Positions 1 through 11,235 of a stretch of 64,000 nt of DNA are shown here, in pieces (position 1 is the first letter of the stretch; the number at the start of each line of letters is the position of its first letter). This DNA comes from Gallionellaceae bacterium. Its GTDB lineage: Bacteria; Pseudomonadota; Gammaproteobacteria; Burkholderiales; Gallionellaceae. Position numbers and translations under genes: made by a program. Under the pieces are notes generated by a model. That model did not search any database, was not told the DNA's origin, and saw nothing but the letters and a program-made list of their open reading frames with translations. The DNA is taken from NCBI GenBank assembly GCA_019753125.1, contig JAIELH010000056.1:29557-93556 (forward strand). Reading direction: 5' to 3'.

Positions 1-732
1 GAAAATTCAAAAACAATTACATTGCCGCAAAAAGAGTTAAAAAGCTTATTGTCTTCTGTCCAATATGCGATGGCACAACAGGATGTACGATATTATTTAA
101 ACGGAGTTTTATTGATTGTTGAAGGCAATAAACTTAAAGCAGTAGCCACTGATGGGCATAGATTGGCATATAACGCTGGAATAATTAATGGAGATTTTGA
201 AAAACAAGAGATTATTTTGCCACGCAAAGCAGTAGTAGAATTATCTAGGCTGTTGGCTGATAACGAAGAAATCGTAGAATTTGAATTTTCGCAGCAACAG
301 GTAAAAGTTTCTTTTTCAGGCATTACGTTAATTACAAAAGTAATTGATGGGAAATTTCCGGACTATGAGCGCGTCATACCAAAATACAGCAATCATCTCA
401 GTATGGAACGAGTGCAGGTACAACAAGCCTTGCAACGGGCAGCAATTTTGTCCAATGAGAAATTCAGAGGCGTTCGTTTTATATTGACTGAAAAAAACCT
501 TAGTATTATCAGCAACAACAGCGAACAAGAAGAAGCACAGGAAGAAATAGAAACCGATTATCATGGCGAAGCACTGGACGTTGGTTTTAATGTCAATTAC
601 TTGATGGATGGATTAAACAATATTAGCAGTAGCACAGCCACCTTTTCTTTTGGCGATCCCAACAGCAGTATTTTGATGACAACACCAGATAATCAGGAAT
701 TTCGTTATGTTGTTATGCCCATGCGTATTTAA
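1..732 (+). CDS. dnaN: DNA polymerase III sliding clamp, 5' end cut off
   Basis: This is the beta clamp, the ring that holds the replicative polymerase on DNA. Frame 1 is open from the first base, so the gene enters from the left. About 243 codons are visible, equal to the middle and C-terminal domains of a protein usually near 366 residues; roughly the first third is missing. The family stretches QDVRYYLNG and VATDGHRLAY begin the middle domain, and the end (VMPMRI) matches the conserved clamp C-terminus. The apparent TTG start at 22 is an internal leucine codon. The sequence is clearly more AT-rich than the genes after gyrB. The dnaN-gyrB order is that of an origin-proximal region. Confidence 0.97.
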   Translation, partial: ENSKTITLPQKELKSLLSSVQYAMAQQDVRYYLNGVLLIVEGNKLKAVATDGHRLAYNAGIINGDFEKQEIILPRKAVVELSRLLADNEEIVEFEFSQQQVKVSFSGITLITKVIDGKFPDYERVIPKYSNHLSMERVQVQQALQRAAILSNEKFRGVRFILTEKNLSIISNNSEQEEAQEEIETDYHGEALDVGFNVNYLMDGLNNISSSTATFSFGDPNSSILMTTPDNQEFRYVVMPMRI

Positions 733-753
733 CAACAAGTTGCAAGCCATTTA

Positions 754-775
754 AAACGGCAGTCAGCTGCCGTTT
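754..775 (+). terminator. Hairpin after dnaN
   Basis: A perfect 9-bp stem (AAACGGCAG / CTGCCGTTT) with a 4-nt loop begins 21 nt after the dnaN stop. The stem closes in TTT but no longer T-run follows, so it is a modest candidate for an intrinsic terminator. Confidence 0.5.
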
Positions 776-854
776 CAGGATAAATTCACGATTTGAGAAA
801 TAGATGCCTCATCGATATTGCTGTGTTCGAAACAGCAGCGTTCGGGTGTTTTAA

Positions 855-3272
<2,418 letters not shown>

Positions 3273-3322
3273 ATCATACACACCCAGATACACTTCTTTT
3301 ACGAGAGTCGTTGTCTTCCAAT

Positions 3323-3353
3323 TGGCGGGAAGCTGTTGCCGCACTTCCCCGCC
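3323..3353 (+). terminator. Imperfect hairpin after gyrB
   Basis: Arms TGGCGGGAAG and CTTCCCCGCCA can pair with one bulge around an 11-nt loop, about 50 nt after the gyrB stop. No T-run follows, so function as a terminator is uncertain. Confidence 0.3.
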
Positions 3354-3390
3354 ACAGATATAACATTCAAACCAGAAACCAGATTTAACC

Positions 3391-4566
3391 ATGTCCATTC
3401 CAATGACATTTTTTCCTCAACGTTCCGAAGAAATCACCGGAGCGGCCTCAGAAATTTCCCCTATTGTAGGGGATCGCGTGGAGCTGCAACTGCTTACCAC
3501 TTTGACGTGCAACCTGAAATGCACTTATTGCTCGCTTGGCGTAGGCGATATGGTCGGTTCACAAGGCAAGGTCTCTTATACGATCGATGTTCTGGATGCT
3601 TTCATCAAGAAGCATCTCGCCTCCCATGAGGTTTATGTCACTTTTTATGGTGGTGAACCGACCTTAAACCTTGATTTCATAAAAGAAGTCATGGAGCGCT
3701 ATCCGACTTTCCGCTTCCAGCTTCAGACTAACGGCACATTGTTGGATGGCCTGCCAGATAGTGTTTTAGCAAACCTTTCCAATATCCTGCTTTCGATAGA
3801 TGGCGGCGAGGAAATCACCGATGGTTTTCGTGGGCGCGGTGTATATCGGCAGGTGGTCAAGAATACCCAGGCGGTGCGCGACCGGATGAAAGGCTCTTTC
3901 ACGGCGCGCGTGACCTGGAGCAGCGAGAGTACTTCGTTTGAAGAACTGGATGAGCTGGCAGACACATTCGATTACGTATATTTCCAGTTTGTTGCCGGGG
4001 AAGGCACTTATACGCCCGCCGCAATGGAGAAGAAAAAAGCGGTGATCACACAGTTGGTGGACAAATTTTTTTCCAGCAAAGAGTTATATCCCATCATCCC
4101 GATCATGGGGGTCGTGCGCAACAAGGTGCTGCCGACCCGGGCAACCGAGCTATATCATGGGAAAACCCAATGCCGCGTATCCACCCATATTCTCAACGTG
4201 ATGCCGGACGGCAAGATTTATCCCTGCCCGGACATGATGTATGTGCCGGAAATGCTGCAAGGCAACCTGATCGAAAATTGGCTCAAGCCCAGCCCATTGC
4301 AGCCGCATCCCAATATGCCGTGTGATACATGTGAAGCGCAGCCATGGTGCAGGGGCAATTGCCTGAAGAATCTTTATCTGGCGTACGTGAAAAACGACAG
4401 CAACTATCGCACTAAAGTTGTCGAGCCGATTTGCGAGCTGGTGAGATTTTTGGGCAGGGAAATAGACCGCCACAACCCGCAGGCCTGGTATGCAAAAGCC
4501 CCCTTGGATGTGCGCAAGACCTTGCGTGATTGCGAGGTTTACGAATATGTGGAAATCATGCCTTGA
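3391..4566 (+). CDS. Radical SAM/SPASM domain protein, substrate unknown
   Basis: A 391-residue radical S-adenosylmethionine enzyme. The CxxxCxxC motif (CNLKCTYC, Cys40/44/47) would bind the catalytic 4Fe-4S cluster. The C-terminal third carries a full SPASM pattern: GX4C (GKIYPC), then CX2CX5CX3C (from PCDTC to GNC), then a last Cys in EPIC, enough for two auxiliary clusters. SPASM enzymes include anaerobic sulfatase maturases and peptide-modifying enzymes of RiPP pathways. No sulfatase or precursor peptide is visible beside it; its neighbours are gyrB and a folate gene. The family call is firm and the substrate is unknown. Confidence 0.85.
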   Translation: MSIPMTFFPQRSEEITGAASEISPIVGDRVELQLLTTLTCNLKCTYCSLGVGDMVGSQGKVSYTIDVLDAFIKKHLASHEVYVTFYGGEPTLNLDFIKEVMERYPTFRFQLQTNGTLLDGLPDSVLANLSNILLSIDGGEEITDGFRGRGVYRQVVKNTQAVRDRMKGSFTARVTWSSESTSFEELDELADTFDYVYFQFVAGEGTYTPAAMEKKKAVITQLVDKFFSSKELYPIIPIMGVVRNKVLPTRATELYHGKTQCRVSTHILNVMPDGKIYPCPDMMYVPEMLQGNLIENWLKPSPLQPHPNMPCDTCEAQPWCRGNCLKNLYLAYVKNDSNYRTKVVEPICELVRFLGREIDRHNPQAWYAKAPLDVRKTLRDCEVYEYVEIMP

Positions 4567-4611
4567 GGCGATAGTAACGCCACGCGAAATTGCGCAAATA
4601 CCGGATACGGG

Positions 4612-5220
4612 ATGAATCCAACCAAGTCAGGCATCAGAAAAACCATCTGTTCGCTGCGGGAACAGCTTTTACCCGAGGTGCGGGCAGCCTATAGCACGGC
4701 AATTACTGAGCGTTTGGTGCAACTTGCCGAATACCGGCAGGCCGGCACCGTGCTGGGCTACATGAATTTCGGCGCGGAGTTCGCCAGCGAGATGTGGATC
4801 GCTCATGTATTGGCGGAGGGTAAACGGCTCGTTTTGCCCAAGGTAAATCATCACACCAACCACCTCGATTTATACCGCGTGGACGACCCGGATAACCAAT
4901 TGGCACAAGGTCTGTGGGGAATACGCGAGCCTATCGTTGAACGCTGTGAACGGGTAAGCACCCTGAATGAGGTAGAATTTATCCTCCTGCCGGGTGTGGC
5001 ATTTGCCCGTGATGGCAGTCGGCTGGGCTACGGTGGCGGATTTTACGACAAATTATTGTCTCGTCCGGGTGGTATAAAGGGCGGCGTACGCCGCCCTGTG
5101 CTGTTTGCCGCAGCGTTTGCGCTGCAAATTGTTGAACATATCCCGCAGGAAGCGACCGATATCAAAGTCGATTGGATAGTGACCGAGCAAGAAACAATTG
5201 TTTGTTCGGCGCAAGAATGA
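4612..5220 (+). CDS. ygfA: 5-formyltetrahydrofolate cyclo-ligase
   Basis: Converts 5-formyl-THF with ATP into 5,10-methenyl-THF. The 202-residue length is normal. The family signature is GYGGGFYDKLL near the C-terminus, preceded by LLPGVAF and followed by a hydrophobic core strand. Directly after the signature, a 20-bp perfect palindrome (5078-5097) is read in frame as a short Lys-Gly-Val-Arg-Arg stretch not typical of the family. The stop codon overlaps an upstream ATG in the aceE frame (5217), but the better aceE start is at 5247. Confidence 0.93.
   Translation: MNPTKSGIRKTICSLREQLLPEVRAAYSTAITERLVQLAEYRQAGTVLGYMNFGAEFASEMWIAHVLAEGKRLVLPKVNHHTNHLDLYRVDDPDNQLAQGLWGIREPIVERCERVSTLNEVEFILLPGVAFARDGSRLGYGGGFYDKLLSRPGGIKGGVRRPVLFAAAFALQIVEHIPQEATDIKVDWIVTEQETIVCSAQE
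5078..5097. repeat. Perfect 20-bp palindrome inside the cyclo-ligase gene
   Basis: AGGGCGGCGTACGCCGCCCT is its own reverse complement. It lies within the coding frame in a surface loop just after the substrate motif and is one of several intragenic palindromes in this window. Confidence 0.8.
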
Positions 5221-5246
5221 CACCACGGCAATGGATGGAGGGAGAG

Positions 5247-7928
5247 ATGGCTTCATTACCTGATTGCGACCCGCCCGATTCCGATCCGCAGGAAACCCGA
5301 GAGTGGCTGGATGCGATTGAATCGGTGCTGGACAAAGAAGGCGCGGAACGCGCTCATTTTTTGCTGGAGCGGCTGATCGACAAGGCGCGCAGTTGCGGCG
5401 CGGCGGTGCCGTTCAGCGCGACTACGCCCTATTGCAATACCATCCCCCTCGAGAAGGAGCAGCGCTCCGCCGGCAACCATGAGCTGGAGCATCGCATTCG
5501 TGCCGTGACGCGCTGGAACGCGATGGCGCTGGTGTTGAATGCCAACCGCGATTCTCTGGGGCTGGGCGGGCACATTGCCACCTTTGCTTCGGCGGCGACT
5601 TTATACGATGTAGCGTTCAATCATTTTTTCCATGGCATGACAGATGATCACGGCGGCGATCTGGTGTATTTCCAGGGTCATTCTTCGCCCGGCATGTATG
5701 CGCGCGCTTTTCTCGAAGGCGGGCTCAGTGAAGAGCAAATGTACAAATTCCGCCAGGAAGTGGATGGCGCCGGCCTGTCTTCTTACCCGCATCCGTGGCT
5801 GATGCCGGATTTCTGGCAATTTTCTACGGTATCGATGGGGTTGGGGCCGTTGATGGCGATTTACCAGGCACGTTTCATGCGCTATCTGGAGCATCGTGAG
5901 ATCGTGAAAACCGCCGGGCGCAAGGTATGGGCATTTCTCGGCGACGGCGAAACCGACGAGCCGGAATCGCTGGGCGCGATTTCGCTGGCGGGGCGGGAGA
6001 ATCTCGACAACCTGATCTTTGTGGTCAACTGCAATCTGCAACGGCTCGACGGCCCGGTGCGCGGCAACGGCAAGATCATTCAGGAGCTGGAAGGTGTATT
6101 CCGCGGCGCGGGCTGGAATGTCATCAAGGTGGTATGGGGCAGGCATTGGGATCGGTTGTTCGCCAAGGATAAAAATGGCCTGCTGCAACAGCGTATGCAG
6201 GAGGTGGTGGACGGCGAATACCAGACCTACAAGGCGAGGGACGGCGCGTATGTGCGCGAGCATTTCTTCGGCAAATACCCGGAATTGCTGGAAATGGTCG
6301 CCGATATGTCCGACGACGAACTCTGGCGGCTGAACCGCGGCGGACATGATCCGTACAAGGTATTCGCGGCCTATGCGGAAGCCGTTAAACATACCGGCCA
6401 GCCGACCGTGATTCTTGCCAAGACCGTAAAGGGCTATGGCATGGGTGCATCCGGCGAAGCGCAGAACCCGACCCATCAGCAGAAAAAAATGGATATCGAT
6501 TCGTTGCGCAAATTCCGTGACCGTTTCAATATTCCGCTGACCGACGCGCAGGTGGAGAGCCTGAATTTCTACCGCCCGTCCGAAGACAGCCTGGAAATGA
6601 AATATCTCAAAGAACGCGTCAAGGCCATGGGTTCGGTGCTGGCGCGCAAACCGGCCAAGCAGGCGCTGCCGGTGCCGGGCTTGGATGCATTCGATACGCT
6701 GCTGAAGGGCACGGAGGGTCGCGAGATATCCACTACGATGGCATTCGTGCGCTTGCTCGGCATTCTGGTCAAGGATCAACACATCGGCAAACGGATCGTG
6801 CCGATTGTGCCGGATGAATCGCGCACTTTCGGCATGGACGGGTTGTTCCGCCAGATCGGCATTTTTTCGCAAGTCGGGCAGCTTTATACCCCGCAGGATG
6901 CCGACCAGTTGTTGTTCTACAAGGAGGACAAGCACGGCCAGATATTGCAGGAAGGTATCAACGAAGCGGGCGCGATGTCCTCGTGGATTGCCGCCGCAAC
7001 GGCCTACGCAAACCACGGTGTAGCGACAATCCCGTTCTATATTTACTACTCGATGTTCGGCTTCCAGCGCATCGGCGACCTGGCTTGGGCGGCGGGCGAC
7101 ATGCTGGCGCGCGGTTTCATGCTAGGCGGCACCGCCGGCCGCACCACGCTGAACGGTGAAGGCCTGCAACATCAGGACGGCCACAGCCACTTGCAGGCCG
7201 CGATGATTCCGAATTGCGTATCCTATGATCCGGCCTTCGCTTACGAGCTGGCGGTCATCATCCACGACGGTATGCGCCGCATGTATGTGAATCAGGAAAA
7301 CGTGTTTTATTACATCACGGTGATGAATGAAAATTACGCGCACCCCGCGATGCCCAAGGGCGCGGAGGCGGACATCGTCAAGGGGATGTACTTGTTCAGA
7401 GGACAGAAGACAGAGGACAGAGGACAGAAAAAAACTACTGTGCAATTGCTCGGCAGCGGGACGATATTGCGCGAGGCGATTGCGGCGGCGGAATTGCTGG
7501 AGAAGGATTTCGGTGTTGCATCGGACATCTGGAGCGTCACCAGTTTCAACGAGTTGCGCCGTGACGGGCTGGATTGCGAGCGCTGGAACATGCTGCATCC
7601 CGGAGCCAAGCCGCGCGTCAGCCATGTCGAACAATGCCTCGCCAAACGCGACGGCCCGGTCATCGCGGTCACCGATTACATGAAGAGCTATGCTGACCAG
7701 ATCTGCGGTTTTGTGCCCAAGCCATACAAGGTGCTCGGCACGGACGGTTTCGGACGCTCCGATACGCGCGCGAAGCTGCGCCGGTTCTTCGAGGTGGATC
7801 GCTACTACGTCGTCATAGCAACGCTGAAGGCGCTGGCCGATGAAGGCACGATCAAGCACAGCGAGGTCAGCAAGGCGATCAAGTTGTACCAGATTAATCC
7901 CGATAAACCCAACCCGACGACGGTTTAA
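5247..7928 (+). CDS. aceE: Pyruvate dehydrogenase E1 component (homodimeric type)
   Basis: Thiamine-diphosphate enzyme that decarboxylates pyruvate and acetylates the lipoyl group of E2. From the ATG at 5247 it has 893 residues, near the usual 885-890. That start has a strong GGAGGGAG ribosome site and puts PQETREWLDAIESVL where other AceE proteins begin; ATGs at 5217 and 5235 are less likely. The ThDP motif is GDGETDEPESLG followed by NCNLQ. Near residues 715-727 a period-7 purine repeat (7398-7428) is translated as a basic, Gln-rich patch absent from typical AceE. aceF follows after 11 nt; the E3 (lpd) gene is not here. Confidence 0.97.
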   Translation: MASLPDCDPPDSDPQETREWLDAIESVLDKEGAERAHFLLERLIDKARSCGAAVPFSATTPYCNTIPLEKEQRSAGNHELEHRIRAVTRWNAMALVLNANRDSLGLGGHIATFASAATLYDVAFNHFFHGMTDDHGGDLVYFQGHSSPGMYARAFLEGGLSEEQMYKFRQEVDGAGLSSYPHPWLMPDFWQFSTVSMGLGPLMAIYQARFMRYLEHREIVKTAGRKVWAFLGDGETDEPESLGAISLAGRENLDNLIFVVNCNLQRLDGPVRGNGKIIQELEGVFRGAGWNVIKVVWGRHWDRLFAKDKNGLLQQRMQEVVDGEYQTYKARDGAYVREHFFGKYPELLEMVADMSDDELWRLNRGGHDPYKVFAAYAEAVKHTGQPTVILAKTVKGYGMGASGEAQNPTHQQKKMDIDSLRKFRDRFNIPLTDAQVESLNFYRPSEDSLEMKYLKERVKAMGSVLARKPAKQALPVPGLDAFDTLLKGTEGREISTTMAFVRLLGILVKDQHIGKRIVPIVPDESRTFGMDGLFRQIGIFSQVGQLYTPQDADQLLFYKEDKHGQILQEGINEAGAMSSWIAAATAYANHGVATIPFYIYYSMFGFQRIGDLAWAAGDMLARGFMLGGTAGRTTLNGEGLQHQDGHSHLQAAMIPNCVSYDPAFAYELAVIIHDGMRRMYVNQENVFYYITVMNENYAHPAMPKGAEADIVKGMYLFRGQKTEDRGQKKTTVQLLGSGTILREAIAAAELLEKDFGVASDIWSVTSFNELRRDGLDCERWNMLHPGAKPRVSHVEQCLAKRDGPVIAVTDYMKSYADQICGFVPKPYKVLGTDGFGRSDTRAKLRRFFEVDRYYVVIATLKALADEGTIKHSEVSKAIKLYQINPDKPNPTTV
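7398..7428 (+). repeat. Period-7 purine repeat inside aceE
   Basis: Four 7-nt units of the form AGAGGAC (one AGAAGAC variant) plus a 3-nt remainder run in tandem, followed by an A-tract. All bases but C are purines. Because 7 is not a multiple of 3, gain or loss of one unit would shift the aceE frame. Confidence 0.85.
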
Positions 7929-7939
7929 GGGAGATACAC

Positions 7940-9223
7940 ATGGCCATCAGACAAATAGCGGTGCCGGATATCGGCAACTTCAAAGACGTGAGCGTCATCG
8001 AAGTGATGGTGAAGGCCGGCGACACGATCAGCGCGGAAGACAATCTGCTGACGCTGGAAACCGACAAGGCGGCGATGGACGTGCCGTCGCCCTATGCGGG
8101 CGTGATCAAGGAAATGAAGGTCAAGGTTGGTGACAAGGTGTCGCAAGGCTCGGTGATTTTGTTGCTGGAGAGCAGCGATGCGGCAGCGCAAATCCCCCCC
8201 GCCCCCCCTTTTTCAAAGGGGGGGGCTATTGCTGCTTCGACAATACCGCTTTCTGTTTCGACAGCTCAAGCGTCTGAGACAACCGCGCCCCCCTTTGAAA
8301 AAGGGGGGGCGGGGGGGATTCCAGTTCACGCCAGTCCCGCGATCCGCCGTTTTGCACGCGAGCTCGGCGTAGACCTGGCGCAAGTCAAAGGCAGCGGCGA
8401 GAAGGGGCGCGTCACCAAAGACGATGTGCAGAATTTCGTCAAAGCAGCGCTGGCGCAGCCGCGCGGCGTAGCGGGCGGTAGCGGCCTGCGGGTAGCGGAA
8501 ATGCCAGCGATAGATTTTGTGCAGTTTGGCGCCATTGAAACCAGGCCGTTGCCGCGTATCCAGAAAATCTCCGGTGCGAATCTGCATCGCAACTGGGTGA
8601 GCATTCCTCATGTCACGCAATTCGACGAAGCCGACATCAGTGAAATGGAAGCTTTCCGCAAACAATTGGGTGAGGAATATCTCAGCGCGGGCGTCAAAAT
8701 CACACTGTTGGCGTTCCTGCTCAAGGCGGCAGCCACAGCGTTGCAGAAATACCCGGAATTTAACGCCTCATTGGATGTGAGCGGCGAGAATTTGATACTG
8801 AAAAAATATTTTCATATCGGCGTGGCGGTAGATACGCCGGATGGCTTGGTGGTGCCGGTGCTGCGCGATGTGGATCGGAAAGGCATCGTGCAACTGGCCA
8901 AAGAACTTGGTGAGGTCAGCGCAAAGGCGCGCGACAAGAAACTGGCGGCAACCGAAATGCTGGGCGGCTGCTTCACGATATCCAGCCTCGGCGGCATCGG
9001 CGGTACGGCGTTTACGCCAATCATCAATGCGCCGGAAGTGGCGATTCTGGGTATATCCAGATCATGCATGAAACCGGTATGGCAAGACGGCGAATTCGTG
9101 CCGCGCCTGATGCTGCCGCTGTCGCTGTCCTATGACCACCGCGTAATCGACGGCGCGTCCGCAGCGCGCTTCATCGTTTACTTGGCGCAAACGCTGGCAG
9201 ACATCCGCCGCCTTGCGGTATAA
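7940..9223 (+). CDS. aceF: Dihydrolipoamide acetyltransferase (PDH E2)
   Basis: E2 core of pyruvate dehydrogenase. Residues 1-75 form one lipoyl domain with the modified lysine in ETDKAAMDVP. Residues about 130-175 are the E1/E3-binding domain (SPAIRRFARELGVDL), and the C-terminal catalytic domain ends with DHRVIDGASAARF, carrying the active-site His and Asp. Only one lipoyl domain is present, against up to three in Escherichia coli. The linker between lipoyl and binding domains is made almost wholly of an inverted-repeat element (8191-8320), giving a Pro/Ala/Gly-rich peptide. A GGGAG site precedes the ATG; nadD follows after 3 nt. Confidence 0.96.
   Translation: MAIRQIAVPDIGNFKDVSVIEVMVKAGDTISAEDNLLTLETDKAAMDVPSPYAGVIKEMKVKVGDKVSQGSVILLLESSDAAAQIPPAPPFSKGGAIAASTIPLSVSTAQASETTAPPFEKGGAGGIPVHASPAIRRFARELGVDLAQVKGSGEKGRVTKDDVQNFVKAALAQPRGVAGGSGLRVAEMPAIDFVQFGAIETRPLPRIQKISGANLHRNWVSIPHVTQFDEADISEMEAFRKQLGEEYLSAGVKITLLAFLLKAAATALQKYPEFNASLDVSGENLILKKYFHIGVAVDTPDGLVVPVLRDVDRKGIVQLAKELGEVSAKARDKKLAATEMLGGCFTISSLGGIGGTAFTPIINAPEVAILGISRSCMKPVWQDGEFVPRLMLPLSLSYDHRVIDGASAARFIVYLAQTLADIRRLAV
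8191..8320. repeat. Nested inverted repeat forming the aceF linker
   Basis: Two 33-bp arms (8191-8223 and 8288-8320) are exact reverse complements, each built of C7-G-C7-T5-C-AAA-G runs; each arm can also fold on itself (CCCTTT/AAAGGG around TTC). The spacer is 64 bp. The whole 130-bp segment stays open in the aceF frame and encodes a flexible linker. Confidence 0.9.
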
Positions 9224-9226
9224 CCT

Positions 9227-9892
9227 GTGAATAATCAACCGATCGGCATCATTGGTGGAACATTTGACCCGATTCATTACGGGCATTTACGTCTTGCCGA
9301 GGAAATGCGGGAACTGGCAAATCTTCGACAAATCCGTTTTATTCCCACCGGCACGCCGCCGCACCGCGCCGCACCGCAAGTATCCGCGACACATCGTAGT
9401 GCGATGGTGCAGCTGGCGATCGCCGATCAACCCGCTTTTGTGCTCGATGAGCGCGAAGTCAGGCGTGCCACACCTTGTTATACGGTGGACACCCTGCGCG
9501 AGCTGCGTGCCGAGCTGGGTGCGGTGCAGCCGCTGTGCCTGCTGATGGGTGGCGATGCATTCCTGCAATTGCATACCTGGCATGAATGGGAGCAATTGTT
9601 TGAGTTGGCGCATATCGTGGTAGGCTATCGCCCCGGTTTTACGCTGGAGGAACGCATTCACGATGCCCCCGGGCAATTGCGCGACCATTATCAGCGGCGC
9701 CTGTGCACAGCGGATGCACTGTCGCAGCAGCCATCTGGCGGTATTGTCGAATTGCCTATTCCCAAACTGGAAATTTCTGCCACCGATATCCGCCGCCGTG
9801 TGGCGCAACACCGGACCATACGCTACCTGCTGCCCAATGCAGTAGCGGACTACATTCATCAACATCACTTGTACACACATGCTAACTACTGA
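9227..9892 (+). CDS. nadD: Nicotinate-nucleotide adenylyltransferase
   Basis: Adenylates nicotinate mononucleotide in NAD synthesis. GGTFDPIHYGHLRLAEE supplies the nucleotide-binding HxGH motif, and ISATDIRRR is the conserved C-terminal phosphate-binding motif. The 221-residue length is normal. The start is the GTG at 9227, placed 3 nt after the aceF stop. It overlaps rsfS by 14 nt, the common nadD-rsfS arrangement. Confidence 0.96.
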   Translation: MNNQPIGIIGGTFDPIHYGHLRLAEEMRELANLRQIRFIPTGTPPHRAAPQVSATHRSAMVQLAIADQPAFVLDEREVRRATPCYTVDTLRELRAELGAVQPLCLLMGGDAFLQLHTWHEWEQLFELAHIVVGYRPGFTLEERIHDAPGQLRDHYQRRLCTADALSQQPSGGIVELPIPKLEISATDIRRRVAQHRTIRYLLPNAVADYIHQHHLYTHANY

Positions 9893-10241
9893 AGAAAAAA
9901 CCAAAGCCGTTGTCGCTGCGCTTGAAGACATCAAAGCCGGCAACATCACCGTGATCGACACCAGCAAACTTAGTCCGATGTTCGATCGTATGGTGATTGC
10001 CAGCGCCAAATCGACGCGCCAGACTAAAGCCATTGCCGATAACGTGGTAGTCAAGCTGAAGGAGCGCGGTGAAGAGGTGTACGGGCGCGAGGGTGAGGAC
10101 AGTGGCGAGTGGATACTGGTAGACCTCGGTGAGGTGCTGGTACATATCATGCAGCCTGCTGTGCGCGAATACTACAACCTCGAGGAATTGTGGAACAAGG
10201 CGCAATCGTTGCGCCCAAAATTAGCCAAAGCGCCAGGTTAG
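9879..10241 (+). CDS. rsfS: Ribosomal silencing factor RsfS
   Basis: A 120-residue protein of the RsfS/DUF143 family, which binds ribosomal protein L14 and blocks joining of the subunits when nutrients fall. Visible features are the N-terminal helix, the DTSKLSPMFDRMVIASAKS strand-turn segment and the SGEWILVDLGEVLVHIM core. The usual order nadD-rsfS-rlmH is kept, which supports the call. Confidence 0.95.
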   Translation: MLTTEEKTKAVVAALEDIKAGNITVIDTSKLSPMFDRMVIASAKSTRQTKAIADNVVVKLKERGEEVYGREGEDSGEWILVDLGEVLVHIMQPAVREYYNLEELWNKAQSLRPKLAKAPG

Positions 10242-10255
10242 GGGCGGCAGACCGA

Positions 10256-10726
10256 ATGAAGCTCATCATCGTTTCGGTGGGGCACAAGATGCCGGACTGG
10301 ATCACAACGGGCTTCAATGAATACGCCAAGCGCATGCCGCGCGAGGCGAAAATTGAACTTCTGGAAGTAAAGCCGGAGCCGCGCACCACAGGCAAAACCA
10401 CGGCGCAGATCATGGAAGCAGAGGCGCAGCGTATTTTTGCCGTACTGCCGCAAGGTTGTTTGCGCATTGCGCTGGATGAGCGCGGCGCACAACCGACTAC
10501 CAAACAGCTTGCGGCGCAGATGCAGGGCTGGATGCGTGAAGGATGTGATATGGCGTTTATCATAGGCGGCGCAGACGGTTTGCATGAATCGGTCAGGCAG
10601 ACGGCGCAGCACCTGCTTGCGCTGTCTGCGCTCACCTTGCCCCATGCCATGGTGCGCGTGCTGCTCGCCGAACAGTTATACCGGGCACATAGCCTGATGC
10701 ACAATCATCCGTACCATCGGGAGTAG
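10256..10726 (+). CDS. rlmH: 23S rRNA (pseudouridine1915-N3) methyltransferase
   Basis: SPOUT-fold methyltransferase acting on helix 69 of 23S rRNA. MKLIIVSVGHKMPDW is the conserved N-terminus, so the ATG at 10256 is chosen over an in-frame ATG at 10190 inside rsfS; this gives 156 residues, the usual size. The knot region shows IALDERGAQ, FIIGGADGL and the end HAMVRVLLAEQLYRAHS...HPYHRE, all typical of RlmH. Confidence 0.97.
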   Translation: MKLIIVSVGHKMPDWITTGFNEYAKRMPREAKIELLEVKPEPRTTGKTTAQIMEAEAQRIFAVLPQGCLRIALDERGAQPTTKQLAAQMQGWMREGCDMAFIIGGADGLHESVRQTAQHLLALSALTLPHAMVRVLLAEQLYRAHSLMHNHPYHRE

Positions 10727-10986
10727 CGAGTGCGTAAACCGGCAAACCCCACCGAAGCGGCGAGTATTGCTCAATCCAGAAATGAGCCTGAACGAAGGAC
10801 TTTGAATCTGAGCAAATTAACTCTGTTCGGACTCGGTTTCATTATTGAACGATCGGAGCGCAATGTGCCGGTTGCGCCACTTGGCGAGTAACAGCTTTCG
10901 GGCAGCGCATTTCGGGTTGATAGAAGGTGAGGTAACAGGACAGGTTGTGTCAGCGTCATCACGCGCAAGATGAACTTGGCGCGTAC
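10727..10986. other. Gap between convergent rlmH and a small membrane protein gene
   Basis: About 260 bp with no convincing gene, tRNA or strong terminator. In many relatives maf and rng follow rlmH; neither is visible here. Confidence 0.6.
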
Positions 10987-11211
10987 TCACTTGTGGATGT
11001 TATCCAGATAGGCATCCCGATGCCGCGCACTGCAAAAAGCCTTATCCTGAGACTGGATGCTTTCACCTTTCGGCAAATGCACACCGCACTGCGCACAACG
11101 CACCATATCCTCGACAGGAGCCTGGTCTTGCCGCGCGACATTCTTGCGCCAGGATTTGATCAGCAGATAAATCAGCGCCGCAATTGCGACCAGCATCAGC
11201 AAACGGCTCAT
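10987..11211 (-). CDS. Small PP0621-family membrane protein
   Basis: A 74-residue protein: residues 2-18 are a hydrophobic anchor (LLMLVAIAALIYLLI) followed by a basic stretch, then a cytosolic tail with CAQCGVHLP and AFCSARH. The three cysteines plus His resemble a treble-clef metal site and the TRASH-like motif of the PP0621 family, whose function is not known. It follows tatB by 24 nt on the same strand, where tatC would be expected. Confidence 0.75.
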   Translation of the reverse strand: MSRLLMLVAIAALIYLLIKSWRKNVARQDQAPVEDMVRCAQCGVHLPKGESIQSQDKAFCSARHRDAYLDNIHK

Positions 11212-11235
11212 TGAATTGACTCCGGCGCGATTCGG

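Noticed and set aside
776..790. Possible DnaA box after dnaN (minus-strand TTATCCTGA)
   Set aside because: Two mismatches to TTATCCACA and no cluster of further boxes.
5601..7016. Minus-strand open frame of 471 codons inside aceE
   Set aside because: Antisense shadow with atypical composition (His/Arg/Gln-rich) and no recognisable domain.
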